Counted from the first letter of the stretch, positions 26,662 to 35,937 are shown. The stretch is 64,000 bases of DNA from Lachnospiraceae bacterium (GCA_017938145.1 JAGBCB010000021.1:48794-112793), one strand, 5' to 3'. Notes: generated from the letters alone by a model not told the origin. A program made the numbers and translations.

Positions 26662-28016
26662 TATGCATTTTCCTCCTTTTTCTTACTTTTTGTACCCTTT
26701 GCCATAGCAAAAACATCTTTCATTTTCAAACGTGCACCGTTGTGTAAAATCAGCCCCTCATAAACCTTTGCCACAAACTTAAACATAAGTACAATGGAGA
26801 GGAACAGTACTACAATGGCAATCAGGGCAATCCAGGTACTCGCCTTACCCACCAAAAGGGCGGCCGGTAAAAGAAAGGCCGAAGAAATCGGGAAAATAAG
26901 GGCAAAAGTAACAAATGGATTTTCGCCGGATGTCATCAAGGTACTTGCTGCGCCAAAACCAATATAAAAACCAACCAAAGAAGTCATGGATAATAATGTA
27001 AGACTTTCGCTGGAATCTTCCATACGGCTTGCGGTTGCACCGCAAAGACCGGCCAGAGTTGCATAAAGTACCATACCTGCGCCTGCGGTAACAAGACCCA
27101 GAACAATATTTCCAAAGTTCAGGCTTGCCAACATTTCCGGTGTCATATACCGGGTAATTACATTGGTACTGTCTCCGGTAATCAGGCCGCCGATTTTAGT
27201 GGAAACAAAGCCGGCAAGCACCAGAGCAATCAGCTGAATCATTACGGTCACCAGCATAGCAAATACCTTGCCCACAATAATGGCAAGCGGTCTTACGGAA
27301 GTCAGTAAATACTCGATAACCTTCGAAGATTTTTCCTGCACAATAGAGGTTGCCACCGTAGTAGATGCCAAAATGCAAACCATCAGTACAACAAACATCA
27401 TACCGTAAATAAACCAGTATTCACCCTCACTAATGGAGGTGTCCTCAATCATTAAATCGCTTTTCGTATCTACAATGCCGGCAGAAGATACCACACTTGT
27501 ATCAAAGAACTTAATCTGTTCTTCCGTCAGACCTAATAATTCCACCTTAGCCTTCGTATATGCATTTTGAATATACTGGCCAAGCAGTTGTAATTCATAG
27601 TTTGTAACATCACCGTCCGGAGAACGCATAAACTGGATATAACAGTAATTTTCATCCTCCATCAGGGTAAGAATTACAGCATTTACTTCTTCTTCCTGAA
27701 GCTTTGTTTCCAATTCTTTTATATCTCCCACCGTATCTTCAAATACAATGTGGCGGTAGCTTTCAGGAAACTCACTTTCAAAATCAATGTTTCTGCATAA
27801 GGTCATGTTATAAAAGTACACCTTTTCCACTGCACTTTTTTCCGGTTCCTCCGCAGTATTACCTTTCATAAATATATTCATAAGAGGCATGGAAATCATG
27901 GCGCTGACAATCATGATAATTAATGTCACAATGTAAGTCTTGCTCTTTAATGTCTGAGTCAGCGTAAAGGTAAATACATCCTTCCAGCCTCTGACACTAT
28001 CTTTCTTCATTGTCAT
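26661..28016 (-). CDS. ABC-2 type exporter permease (first subunit)
   Basis: A 451-residue permease with one N-terminal helix, a long external domain and a C-terminal block of about five helices. The conserved cytosolic segment VQEKSSKVIEYLLTSVRPLA is typical of NatB-like ABC-2 permeases (E-K-x-S/T-K-x-x-E). It overlaps the ATPase end by 20 bases and the second permease by one base, so the three proteins are made as one coupled unit. Confidence 0.87.
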   Translation of the reverse strand: MTMKKDSVRGWKDVFTFTLTQTLKSKTYIVTLIIMIVSAMISMPLMNIFMKGNTAEEPEKSAVEKVYFYNMTLCRNIDFESEFPESYRHIVFEDTVGDIKELETKLQEEEVNAVILTLMEDENYCYIQFMRSPDGDVTNYELQLLGQYIQNAYTKAKVELLGLTEEQIKFFDTSVVSSAGIVDTKSDLMIEDTSISEGEYWFIYGMMFVVLMVCILASTTVATSIVQEKSSKVIEYLLTSVRPLAIIVGKVFAMLVTVMIQLIALVLAGFVSTKIGGLITGDSTNVITRYMTPEMLASLNFGNIVLGLVTAGAGMVLYATLAGLCGATASRMEDSSESLTLLSMTSLVGFYIGFGAASTLMTSGENPFVTFALIFPISSAFLLPAALLVGKASTWIALIAIVVLFLSIVLMFKFVAKVYEGLILHNGARLKMKDVFAMAKGTKSKKKEENA

Positions 28017-28935
28017 CGCCCACCTTTTCTACAAAGATTTCATGCAGGGACGGTTCGCGGAGCTCAAACTTAACAAGCGGCTCATTATCCTGCATCATGC
28101 TGGCTAAAAATTCTCTGGCCTGACGCTCATCCGTTACCTTTAAGTGATACTCACTTGGCATTTTTTCCACAATCTGAATACCAAACTTCTGAATGTAGGA
28201 AGCAATTTCAGAATCACTCTTTACAAATAAGTTTACACGGCCATAGCTCTTTTTGATATCATTTAAATTGCCCTGAAGCACTGCCTGACCACGGTTCATA
28301 ATGGTAATGTCCGTACAGAATTCTTCAATGGTAGGCATCTGGTGACTGGACATAATTAAATACTTGTTCTTCGCAATTTCCTCGCGGATGATGCCCTTAA
28401 ACAGGTCTGTATTAACCGGGTCAAGTCCGCTGAGCGGCTCGTCTAAAATCAGAAATTCCGGCTCGGAAATCAATGCTGCCATTAACTGTACTTTCTGCTG
28501 ATTACCCTTGGATAACTGGTCGGCACGGTTTGCCTTTGCTGCCTTTCCTTTTACAGTCTTTGGAGGAAAAATATATTCTTCCACCTGCAGGCGTTCTGCC
28601 CAATACTTAATGCGGTCCATGGCTACCTTCTTCGGAACCTTCTTTAAGGACGCAAAATATAACAGCTGGTCTAACAGGGAATACTTTGGATACAAGCCTC
28701 TTTCCTCTGCCAGATAACCCACATTCAGTTCTGCGGCAGAAAACGGTTTCCCGTTCCACAATACTTCTCCGCCGTTTTTGGCAAGCATGCCAAGAATCAT
28801 ACGGATGGATGTTGTTTTACCCGCACCGTTGGTTCCGAGCAGGGCATACACCCCCGGCTCACTGATGGAAAAGCTAAGGTCATCTACAACCACCTTTTCT
28901 CCATACTGTTTTGTCAAATTCTTTACTTCTAACAT
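27997..28935 (-). CDS. ABC transporter ATPase, NatA-like
   Basis: The 312-residue protein has Walker A (LGTNGAGKTTS), the signature LSKGNQQKVQL, Walker B (LILDEPLSGLDP) and the switch histidine (SSHQMPTIEE). The C-terminal ~80 residues form the extra domain seen in NatA/CcmA-type exporter ATPases. It would power the two downstream permeases. It belongs to the XRE-DUF3169-ATPase-permease-permease operon. Confidence 0.93.
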   Translation of the reverse strand: MLEVKNLTKQYGEKVVVDDLSFSISEPGVYALLGTNGAGKTTSIRMILGMLAKNGGEVLWNGKPFSAAELNVGYLAEERGLYPKYSLLDQLLYFASLKKVPKKVAMDRIKYWAERLQVEEYIFPPKTVKGKAAKANRADQLSKGNQQKVQLMAALISEPEFLILDEPLSGLDPVNTDLFKGIIREEIAKNKYLIMSSHQMPTIEEFCTDITIMNRGQAVLQGNLNDIKKSYGRVNLFVKSDSEIASYIQKFGIQIVEKMPSEYHLKVTDERQAREFLASMMQDNEPLVKFELREPSLHEIFVEKVGDDNEER

Positions 28936-28968
28936 GTTTTTTCTCCTCTCTGCCTTTTGGCAAATCCC

Positions 28969-29814
28969 TTATTTCATAACCTCAGACGGATGCTTTGCAA
29001 AGTAAATCCCCTGCACGCTGTATACTGAGATTTGAATAATCATAAATACTGTAACAATAATTGTAGCAAATACGCCGGTTCCGAAAATCATCTGACCAAT
29101 CAGGCATATAATCCAGAGCACCATTCCGGTCAACTGCATTACTTTAAATGTTTTGAAAGAACATTTGTATGCTGCAAAGCGTTCTGCTTCATCACAGTTT
29201 GCCAGCCATTTGTCCTGGAACTTAGTATCATAAATACTGCCCTGCTTTTCCGGATTGATTTCTTTCATCAAATTCACTGTTTTTTGTTGAATAACACAGG
29301 ATACAATCAACGCATATACCATATGTAAAAACACGGTTCCAAGGGAAAACCAAAAGCCGGTATTGCTCTGCTCCACAGCAGCTTTTGCATCAGCCAAACC
29401 CACAGCCCAGACGCCTGTGGCAAAGAAAAAATAGGAACCGAACATAATCAGATTGGAAAACCAGATAACGTAAGAAATTTTTGTTTCCAGCCCTTCCAGC
29501 ACCTCTTCGTCTTCTTCGTCCCATGCAATATATTCCTTGCGGCTTTTCTGATATAACACAATGCTGACAATAAGCAGTACCGTAGTAAAAAAATAACCGC
29601 CGTATATCGCCAAATACTGTAATGCAGTAAGAATTGCTTCCTTTACCGGTTGGTTTTCCAACACATCACCGATAAATGCACTTCCGATCCCAACAACAAT
29701 TCCGGTGAAAAATGCCAGTACCAGAATCCAAAAAAACTTTTTTAATGCTTTCTTATCTTCCTTTTTATTCTCCCGTTGTTTTTCGGTCAGACCGATAAGG
29801 TTTTCCTTATTCAT
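28969..29814 (-). CDS. DUF3169-family membrane protein
   Basis: This ~281-residue protein has six likely membrane helices and a charged linker (AWDEEDEEVLEGLETKISY) typical of the DUF3169 family, which usually accompanies a small XRE regulator and an ABC exporter in Firmicutes. The role is unknown. The ATG at 29814 is chosen because GGAGG lies six bases upstream; the ATG at 29820 directly abuts the ribosome site. It overlaps the XRE gene by eight bases, indicating coupled translation. Confidence 0.8.
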   Translation of the reverse strand: MNKENLIGLTEKQRENKKEDKKALKKFFWILVLAFFTGIVVGIGSAFIGDVLENQPVKEAILTALQYLAIYGGYFFTTVLLIVSIVLYQKSRKEYIAWDEEDEEVLEGLETKISYVIWFSNLIMFGSYFFFATGVWAVGLADAKAAVEQSNTGFWFSLGTVFLHMVYALIVSCVIQQKTVNLMKEINPEKQGSIYDTKFQDKWLANCDEAERFAAYKCSFKTFKVMQLTGMVLWIICLIGQMIFGTGVFATIIVTVFMIIQISVYSVQGIYFAKHPSEVMK

Positions 29815-30019
29815 TTTCATCCTCCTCGTATTGAAAAATGTCCTCCACTGTCACATTGCACAATTTGGCAAGCTTTAACGCTAATGTTACGGACGGAGAA
29901 TAATCTCCCCGCTCAATCTGGCTGATGGTCTGGCGGGAAACCCCTGCCAGTTTTCCCATTTCCTGCTGGTTCACGCCAAGCAAAGCTCTGTAATCCTTTA
30001 ATTTATTGATTAATGGCAC
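29807..30019 (-). CDS. XRE-family HTH regulator
   Basis: A ~70-residue one-domain repressor: QQEMGKLAGVSRQTISQIER is the classic XRE helix-turn-helix, followed by the GDYSPSVTLALKLAKLCNV pattern of small autoregulators beside ABC exporters. I choose a GTG start at 30019, with AAGGGAG about nine bases upstream, over a TTG at 30067 that would lie almost at the transcription start and inside an operator copy. It probably represses its own operon through the paired palindromes at 30061-30111. Confidence 0.85.
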   Translation of the reverse strand: MPLINKLKDYRALLGVNQQEMGKLAGVSRQTISQIERGDYSPSVTLALKLAKLCNVTVEDIFQYEEDENE

Positions 30020-30060
30020 ACTCGACTGCTCCCTTCTACTTTTTTTTACAAACTCTCTTT

Positions 30061-30111
30061 TTGACAACTTTCCTTGTCAAAAATCATACCATTGACAACT
30101 TTTCTTGTCAA
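30061..30111 (-). promoter_or_regulatory. Promoter and paired operators of the XRE-ABC operon
   Basis: Minus strand TTGACA (30111-30106), 17 bases, TATGAT (30088-30083) is a strong sigma-A promoter. Two near-identical 20-bp palindromes, TTGACAACTTTCCTTGTCAA (30061-30080) and TTGACAACTTTTCTTGTCAA (30092-30111), start 31 bp apart and cover the -35 and the probable start point. Confidence 0.75.
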
Positions 30112-30214
30112 TACTTATTTTCAAATTAATAAAATTTTGATTTTTTTGGTATGTTTTATCCCTATTATGTCCATACTTTATAAAAATGGGCATTTAATAA
30201 ATAGGTAGAAACTC

Positions 30215-30231
30215 TTGTGCAACATTCACAA
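30215..30231. promoter_or_regulatory. Palindrome upstream of pflB promoter
   Basis: TTGTG, seven bases, CACAA (CTTGTG/CACAAG with one flanking base on each side) lies about 40 bp upstream of the pflB -35. It resembles half-sites of Rex or CRP/FNR-type regulators (TTGTGA...TCACAA) but is one base short of either consensus. The stretch 30112-30385 otherwise holds only the pflB promoter and leader. Confidence 0.45.
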
Positions 30232-30271
30232 GAATTTTGTCAAAAAATTAACTTATTCTATCTTTCCAACA

Positions 30272-30301
30272 TTGACAAAAGAGTAATGTAAGTGCTATCA
30301 T
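30272..30301 (+). promoter_or_regulatory. Sigma-A promoter of pflB
   Basis: TTGACA, 18-base spacer, TATCAT. The ~75-base leader then contains two small hairpins (GTCG...CGAC and CGTG-GAAAA-CACG) before AAGGAGT and the ATG. Confidence 0.6.
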
Positions 30302-30385
30302 AATCTGTGGTTTAAATGAGTCGAGTCTAATACCCGACCTTAATTAGCGTGGAAAACACGTGTATAAAGAAAGGAGTACTCAAAG

Positions 30386-32437
30386 ATGAGAGAAGAGTGG
30401 AACAATTTTAATAGTGGTATCTGGGTAAAAGAAATTAACGTTCGTGATTTCATCCAGAAGAACTACACTCCATACGAAGGTGATGATTCCTTCTTATGTG
30501 ACGCAACCCAGAACACAAAGGATTTATGGGCGCAGGTAATGGAATTAACTAAGGAAGAGCTTGCAAAGGGTGGTGTCCTTGATATGGATACCCACATCAT
30601 CTCTACTATCACTTCCCATGGCCCTGGCTATTTAAATAAAGATAAGGAAACTATCGTAGGTTTCCAGACAGATAAGCCATTTAAGCGTGCACTTCAGCCA
30701 AACGGCGGTATCCGTATGGCAGTTAAGGCTTGTGAAGATAACGGCTACACTGTAGACCCGACTATCGTAGAGTTCTACACAAAGCACAGAAAGACACACA
30801 ACGCAGGTGTATTCGATGCTTACACACCTGAAATGCGTGCCTGCCGTTCCAGCCACATCATTACCGGTCTTCCGGATGCTTACGGCCGCGGACGTATCAT
30901 CGGCGACTACCGTCGTGTAGCTCTTTACGGTGTTGACCGTCTTATTGCTGACAAGCAGCAGCAGAAGGCTACCACACGTAAGACAATGTACTCTGACGTT
31001 ACCAGAAACCGCGAAGAATTATCCGAGCAGATTCGTGCATTAGAGGAATTAAAGGAACTTGGTAACATTTACGGTTTTGATATTTCCAGACCGGCTCAGA
31101 ACGTACAGGAAGCTATTCAGTGGACTTACTTCGGTTACCTTGCAGCAGTTAAGGAGCAGAACGGTGCAGCTATGTCCCTCGGACGTACCTCTACCTTCCT
31201 TGATATCTACGCTCAGCGTGACCTTGCAAACGGTACTTTCACAGAAGAGCAGATTCAGGAATTCGTAGACCACTTTGTAATGAAGCTTCGTCTTGTTAAG
31301 TTCGCAAGAACACCGGAATACAATGCACTGTTCTCCGGCGACCCAACTTGGGTAACCGAATCCATCGGTGGTATGGGTATCGACGGTCGTACACTTGTTA
31401 CAAAGATGTCCTACCGTTTCCTTCATACATTAGTTAACTTAGGTACCGCTCCGGAACCAAACCTTACCGTATTATGGTCCACCAGACTTCCTGAAAACTT
31501 CAAGAAGTTCTGTGCTAAGACTTCCGTTATGTCCTCTTCCATCCAGTATGAGAACGATGACTTAATGCGTGTAACTCACGGTGACGACTACGCTATCGCT
31601 TGCTGCGTATCCTCCATGAGAGTAGGTAAGGAAATGCAGTTCTTCGGTGCTCGTGCTAACCTTGCTAAGTGTCTCCTCTACGCTATCAACGGTGGTGTGG
31701 ATGAAGTTTCCAAGAAGCAGGTTGGTCCTAAGTTCCGTCCAATCACTTCCGAATACCTTGACTTCGATGAAGTTTGGGATCGTTACAAGGATATGATGTG
31801 GTGGTTAGCAAAGGTATATATAAATACCTTAAATATCATCCACTACATGCATGATAAGTACTGCTACGAAAGATTACAGATGGCATTACATGATAAGAAC
31901 GTAACACGTTGGTTCGCAACAGGTATTGCAGGTCTTTCCGTAGTTGCTGACTCCTTATCCGCTATCAAGTACGCAAAGGTTAAGACAATCCGTGATGAGA
32001 ACGGTATTGTTGTTGACTACGAAGTAGAAGGCGATTTCCCTAAGTACGGTAACGATGATGACCGTGTAGATGACCTTGCTTATGACTTAGTAAGCACCTT
32101 CATGGGTTATGTTGGCGGTGTTCACACTTACCGTGGCGGTATCCCAACCACTTCCATCCTTACTATCACTTCCAACGTAGTTTACGGTAAGAATACCGGT
32201 TCTACTCCGGATGGCAGAAAGGCCGGCGAACCATTTGCTCCGGGTGCTAACCCAATGCACAACCGTGATAAGAATGGTGCTATCGCTTCCTTAAGCTCCG
32301 TATCCAAGCTTCCGTTCAAGTATGCACAGGATGGTATCTCCAATACCTTCTCCATCATTCCGGATGCTCTTGGTAAGGGCGATGACGTATTCTTTGCAGG
32401 CGATGCTCTCAATGTAGATGGCATGAAGCTTGACTAA
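30386..32437 (+). CDS. pflB: Pyruvate formate-lyase catalytic protein lacking the glycyl-radical domain
   Basis: The 683-residue protein matches formate C-acetyltransferase throughout, including the adjacent active-site cysteines in [21 protein letters not shown] (read in parts; Cys406-Cys407). It splits pyruvate plus CoA into acetyl-CoA and formate in anaerobic metabolism. It stops at ...[10 protein letters not shown], before the C-terminal glycyl-radical segment present in normal ~750-residue enzymes. That segment is encoded 90 bases downstream in the same reading frame as a separate 80-residue protein, and three in-frame stops lie between. The catalytic protein therefore cannot make its own radical. 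Confidence 0.93.
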   Translation: MREEWNNFNSGIWVKEINVRDFIQKNYTPYEGDDSFLCDATQNTKDLWAQVMELTKEELAKGGVLDMDTHIISTITSHGPGYLNKDKETIVGFQTDKPFKRALQPNGGIRMAVKACEDNGYTVDPTIVEFYTKHRKTHNAGVFDAYTPEMRACRSSHIITGLPDAYGRGRIIGDYRRVALYGVDRLIADKQQQKATTRKTMYSDVTRNREELSEQIRALEELKELGNIYGFDISRPAQNVQEAIQWTYFGYLAAVKEQNGAAMSLGRTSTFLDIYAQRDLANGTFTEEQIQEFVDHFVMKLRLVKFARTPEYNALFSGDPTWVTESIGGMGIDGRTLVTKMSYRFLHTLVNLGTAPEPNLTVLWSTRLPENFKKFCAKTSVMSSSIQYENDDLMRVTHGDDYAIACCVSSMRVGKEMQFFGARANLAKCLLYAINGGVDEVSKKQVGPKFRPITSEYLDFDEVWDRYKDMMWWLAKVYINTLNIIHYMHDKYCYERLQMALHDKNVTRWFATGIAGLSVVADSLSAIKYAKVKTIRDENGIVVDYEVEGDFPKYGNDDDRVDDLAYDLVSTFMGYVGGVHTYRGGIPTTSILTITSNVVYGKNTGSTPDGRKAGEPFAPGANPMHNRDKNGAIASLSSVSKLPFKYAQDGISNTFSIIPDALGKGDDVFFAGDALNVDGMKLD

Positions 32438-32458
32438 TTCATCAAAATATAGTATAAT
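32430..32458 (+). promoter_or_regulatory. Sigma-A promoter of the glycyl-radical gene, overlapping the pflB stop
   Basis: TTGACT (32430-32435, its last base being the first of the pflB TAA), a 17-base spacer, and TATAAT (32453-32458). Confidence 0.75.
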
Positions 32459-32463
32459 TAAGT

Positions 32464-32497
32464 TCCACTTCAAACAAGATATTGTGTTTGGAGTGGA
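32464..32497 (+). ncRNA. 5' stem-loop in the leader of the glycyl-radical gene
   Basis: TCCACTTCAAACA and TGTTTGGAGTGGA form a 13-bp stem (one G-U pair) with an 8-base loop, beginning at the start point predicted from the internal promoter. No T-run follows, so it is not a terminator; an mRNA 5' stabiliser or processing element is likely. Confidence 0.65.
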
Positions 32498-32527
32498 GAT
32501 AGACTAAAAATAAAGGAGGAAACTATC

Positions 32528-32770
32528 ATGTCCGTTAGCGAAAATCAGATCGATAACTTAGTAAACATGCTCGATGCATATGTTGAAAAGGGTGGTCATC
32601 ACTTAAACGTAAATGTATTTACAAAGGAAACTTTATTAGATGCTCAGGCTCATCCTGAGAAGTATCCTCAGCTCACTATCCGTGTATCCGGATACGCTGT
32701 TAACTTCAACAAGTTAACCAAGGAGCAGCAGGACGAAGTTATCTCCAGAACCTTCCATGAAGGAATGTAA
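32528..32770 (+). CDS. grcA: Free-standing glycyl-radical domain of pyruvate formate-lyase (GrcA-like)
   Basis: This 80-residue protein is the missing C-terminus of pyruvate formate-lyase: [30 protein letters not shown] with the radical glycine at residue 55, and [14 protein letters not shown]. In E. coli a similar spare domain (GrcA/YfiD) rescues oxygen-cut enzyme; here the main enzyme lacks the domain, so this protein should be an obligatory subunit that docks to PflB and is activated by PflA. It has AGGAGG before its ATG, its own promoter, and its end overlaps pflA by 14 bases. Confidence 0.93.
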   Translation: MSVSENQIDNLVNMLDAYVEKGGHHLNVNVFTKETLLDAQAHPEKYPQLTIRVSGYAVNFNKLTKEQQDEVISRTFHEGM

Positions 32771-33497
32771 TTCCGGAGCAATACACTCTGTCGAAACATT
32801 TGGAACTGTAGATGGACCGGGCATCCGATATGTGGTATTTTTCCAGGGATGCCCGTTTCGTTGTTTATTCTGCCATAATCCGGACACCTGGACTCCTCAG
32901 GGCGGCACGCAAATGACGGTGGATGAGCTTCTGGCAGGCTATCAGAAAAACATCAGCTTTTATAAAAAAGGCGGCATTACTGCCAGCGGCGGTGAACCGT
33001 TGATGCAGCTTGACTTTTTAACCACACTGTTCAAAAAAGCCAAGGAAGCAGGCATTCACACCTGTCTTGACACTTCTGCTGCCACCTACAGCGAAGCCCG
33101 CCGGGAAGACTTTGAGACACTTCTCCAATATACCGACCTGGTTCTTCTTGATTTTAAGCACAGCGACCGCGAAGAGCATAAAAAGCTCACCGGCATGTAC
33201 AACGATGCCCCTCTCGCCTTTGCAAAGCTTTTAGACGAAAAGAAAATTCCGATGGTTGTCCGTCATGTACTGGTACCGGAGATTACCGACACACCGGAAC
33301 AGCTTAGGAATCTGGGCAGGCTGATGAAACAGTTTAAAAATGTAGTCGGTTTAGAGGTGTTACCGTTCCATCAAATGGGTACGGTAAAGTATAAAAACCT
33401 GGGTATTCCGTATCCGTTAGAGGGTGTAAACGCACTCACCAAAGAAGATGGAAAGCGGGCAAAAGAAATGATTTTGAAGGCCTATAAAGAGGCGTAA
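32757..33497 (+). CDS. pflA: Pyruvate formate-lyase activating enzyme
   Basis: The 246-residue radical-SAM enzyme has the cluster motif CPFRCLFC near residue 30, the family opening ([18 protein letters not shown]) and the ASGGEPLMQ segment. It abstracts a hydrogen from the glycine of pyruvate formate-lyase, here the Gly55 of the separate small protein. The ATG at 32757 lies within the last codons of that gene, giving translational coupling of radical subunit and activase. A strong hairpin terminator follows. Confidence 0.95.
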   Translation: MKECNSGAIHSVETFGTVDGPGIRYVVFFQGCPFRCLFCHNPDTWTPQGGTQMTVDELLAGYQKNISFYKKGGITASGGEPLMQLDFLTTLFKKAKEAGIHTCLDTSAATYSEARREDFETLLQYTDLVLLDFKHSDREEHKKLTGMYNDAPLAFAKLLDEKKIPMVVRHVLVPEITDTPEQLRNLGRLMKQFKNVVGLEVLPFHQMGTVKYKNLGIPYPLEGVNALTKEDGKRAKEMILKAYKEA

Positions 33498-33532
33498 AAA
33501 GGAGGCGGTTCCATATTTACCGCCTCCTTTTT
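33496..33532. terminator. Bidirectional terminator after pflA
   Basis: AAAAAGGAGGCGG, an 11-base loop and CCGCCTCCTTTTT form a perfect 13-bp stem with T-runs on both strands, between convergent pflA and the lipoprotein gene. Confidence 0.9.
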
Positions 33533-33535
33533 GAC

Positions 33536-34249
33536 TTATTCTGAAATCAACTCAGAAAGTGGCGCAGACAGCACGTTGGCTTCTACCGGATTTTCAGTGG
33601 TTCTTTTACTGTTATTTGTAACAAGAACAGTAATTCTGGAATTTGATGTTTTAATATAGCCCTTAAAAGCAAACGGCGACTTCTCATCTTCTACATTATA
33701 TAAATTTAAAGACTTATTTCCAACATTTAAATTTCCTACAACCTTACCGGTAGCAGACTCGTTGCCTGCAGTGTCAATCCTTTCATCCGTTGCACCGATA
33801 TAACAGAAGAATCTAATCATTTCACTTTCATTTATATATGACGACATAACATATCCATAGCTGACATAATATGAAATTCCGGCCAACTCATAACCTGAAG
33901 CCTGATCTAAATACAGCATATTTAAATCACCGATTTCATCAAACATTTTGACAACATCATCTTTTGAGGTTAACCCATTCATGCTATATCCTTTGCTATT
34001 CAGGTAATTAACGATTTGCGTTTCCTCTTCGTTAAGAATAGCTTTTAACTCAGCGATTTTTTCGAACGAATCAAACGCTAATATCTGCGGAACATCCTGC
34101 ATATGCTCTTCTGTTGAGCTGTCGGTGATTTCGTCGTTTTTTTTCGTATCAGTCACATAATTCTCATTCTCCGGCACAACATTTGCGGAACATCCGGCAC
34201 AAACTGCACATATACATGCGAGAAAAATTATTACTATTGTATTTTTCAT
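33536..34249 (-). CDS. Lipoprotein of unknown function
   Basis: A 237-residue protein with a lipoprotein signal peptide (IVIIFLACICAVCAGC; modified Cys near residue 20), then an acidic linker (NENYVTDTKKNDEITDSSTE) and a globular part I do not recognise. It is the last gene of the AT-rich island and lies 18 bases after the metalloprotease gene, so the two are probably made together and both act outside the membrane. It might anchor, inhibit or be a target of the protease, but the sequence shows none of these. Confidence 0.75.
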   Translation of the reverse strand: MKNTIVIIFLACICAVCAGCSANVVPENENYVTDTKKNDEITDSSTEEHMQDVPQILAFDSFEKIAELKAILNEEETQIVNYLNSKGYSMNGLTSKDDVVKMFDEIGDLNMLYLDQASGYELAGISYYVSYGYVMSSYINESEMIRFFCYIGATDERIDTAGNESATGKVVGNLNVGNKSLNLYNVEDEKSPFAFKGYIKTSNSRITVLVTNNSKRTTENPVEANVLSAPLSELISE

Positions 34250-34267
34250 TACATAATCCTCCTCTTA

Positions 34268-35854
34268 TTATTGATGGTGTTCTGTCAGATGATTATCAAT
34301 AACGGAAAGACACGAAGTACAGTATAGCAAACACTCATTCCAGTTTTCGATGTCGCGCCTATAAGACATCATACACTCCCTTGCCACCGTTTTTCCCATA
34401 TAGCAGATATCACAATTACTATTTATGCAGACGCTATCCCCCTCAGAAACTCCGTAACAATAATGATCTGGCGCACCTAACTGATGCGAAAGCTCATGCA
34501 TTAACGTATAAAGACTTTCCATTCTTACTTCAGCATCACTTTTATTGACATAATTGCTGTTCGTTGTCTGGTTTGGTGTTATAATTACAGAAAAATCAGA
34601 ATACGAACTCGAAGGGGGATTGCCCGGCAAAATATGACCTGTCCACAAAACATATGATGTCGTACTTGTTCCACTACCCATTATTGCATGTAAAGCATCT
34701 TTCGTCAAATGACTAGTATTATGCGGACACCCTATAGTTAAATTACTATTTGTGACAGAACCTGTTTGATTAATTTTGCAAATGTCAGCAGAAGAAGTAT
34801 GCAGCACATATTGACTACTACTATTTAAGCCAAAAAAATGTGCGAACTTATCAGCAACAACTGTATTACATGTAATAACATTTGAATCACTACCGAACCT
34901 TACACAATATCCTTGGTCAACATGATTTCGTATCGTGTATGATGGCTCATTTCCAACAATAACAGCAAACATAAATTGCAAATCCGTAACTTTATGTGTT
35001 GCAACAATTGTCGTTACACCAGTTGAAATTCCTGTAAAAATCCCATCTGAAACATTCACATGAGATGTAACCTTTCGTGAATAAGTAATGTCACTACTGG
35101 TTGCCCAAATTGCATTAGACGGCACACGTAACATTGAAGGTATTCCTGTACCTCCTACTGTAATAGATAAATTTGAAAAAACAGAAGACTGTCCAAGTTC
35201 TCGACTACTTATATTCTCTGGACTCATAATACGCCATACTCGAGAATCATATACTGACGACCCTAACTCCCCCAAGGAATCAGTGGTATACACAGACGTG
35301 CCATTTGAAAATAGATAACGTGAATTGTATACATTCTGTACCAAACATGCACCACCATCCGCAATGGTAATATTCCACAAACATTGCGTTGGAATCGTCG
35401 AAGTCCCTATTGTAACAAGTTGCAAGTTAGGATTGGCAGAGCCGGCTGTCGGAACAGCTAAGTATTTACTTAAATCATTTGAAGAACGAATAGTATAGTA
35501 CCCATTGACATAAGTAATTTGCCATTGAATAGAATCTCCCAACAATGCTATTTTTCCAGAAGTAGCAACAATCGTCGAGGAGCTATTTCTTAAATAATCT
35601 CCACTATATTTACCGTTTAAACAATAAGTTCCATTTGAAACAAGTTGTGTTAATGTGGCTACAAGGTTAACGCTATTACTCAAATCTGATATATCTCCTA
35701 AGCCAGCCAAGACATCTTCCAGTGTAAGTATATCTTCGGATGTTGCAGAAGACAATTCTTCAGCATTAGCAATAAACATTCCTCGCCCTAACATGTTTAT
35801 GAATATAAGTATGACAAAAAGATAGGCAAAACATTTACGCTTCATATTGTACAT
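34268..35854 (-). CDS. Secreted metzincin-type metalloprotease with RICIN-like and Ig-like domains
   Basis: The product is ~528 residues from the ATG at 35854 (AAGGAGG nine bases upstream; a longer frame from 35941 has no ribosome site). It has a signal peptide (FAYLFVILIFINMLG...ANA), a RICIN-like beta-trefoil with W-Q-I/W-N-I/W-R-I strands (~60-205), a bacterial Ig-like region (VPSNAIWATSSDITYSR, to ~290) and a C-terminal protease domain with HELSHQLGAPDH zinc motif and Met-turn CMMSY. I infer cleavage of an extracellular or glycosylated target. Base composition is more AT-rich than the flanks. Confidence 0.75.
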   Translation of the reverse strand: MYNMKRKCFAYLFVILIFINMLGRGMFIANAEELSSATSEDILTLEDVLAGLGDISDLSNSVNLVATLTQLVSNGTYCLNGKYSGDYLRNSSSTIVATSGKIALLGDSIQWQITYVNGYYTIRSSNDLSKYLAVPTAGSANPNLQLVTIGTSTIPTQCLWNITIADGGACLVQNVYNSRYLFSNGTSVYTTDSLGELGSSVYDSRVWRIMSPENISSRELGQSSVFSNLSITVGGTGIPSMLRVPSNAIWATSSDITYSRKVTSHVNVSDGIFTGISTGVTTIVATHKVTDLQFMFAVIVGNEPSYTIRNHVDQGYCVRFGSDSNVITCNTVVADKFAHFFGLNSSSQYVLHTSSADICKINQTGSVTNSNLTIGCPHNTSHLTKDALHAIMGSGTSTTSYVLWTGHILPGNPPSSSYSDFSVIITPNQTTNSNYVNKSDAEVRMESLYTLMHELSHQLGAPDHYCYGVSEGDSVCINSNCDICYMGKTVARECMMSYRRDIENWNECLLYCTSCLSVIDNHLTEHHQ

Positions 35855-35906
35855 TAAAGACATCCTCCTTAAATTTGATTTCTGAAAACTATCATTTAGT
35901 TTATAC

Positions 35907-35937
35907 ATTATAGCAATATATGCTGTAATGTATTCAA
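35907..35937 (-). promoter_or_regulatory. Promoter of the metalloprotease gene
   Basis: Minus strand TGC-TATAAT is an extended -10, with a weak TTGAAT 19 bases upstream. The interval 35855-36108 has no other gene. Confidence 0.5.

Noticed and set aside
30020-30067. TTG start at 30067 for the XRE regulator
   Set aside because: It lies inside an operator copy and within a few bases of the predicted transcription start; the GTG at 30019 has a proper ribosome site.
31049-31426. 125-codon frame antisense to pflB
   Set aside because: It is explained by the codon use of the conserved pflB gene on the other strand.
32435-32527. The pflB split as a sequencing error or simple nonsense mutation
   Set aside because: Three separate in-frame stops, a consensus promoter, a 13-bp stem-loop and a proper ribosome site lie between the parts, and both coding parts look under selection.
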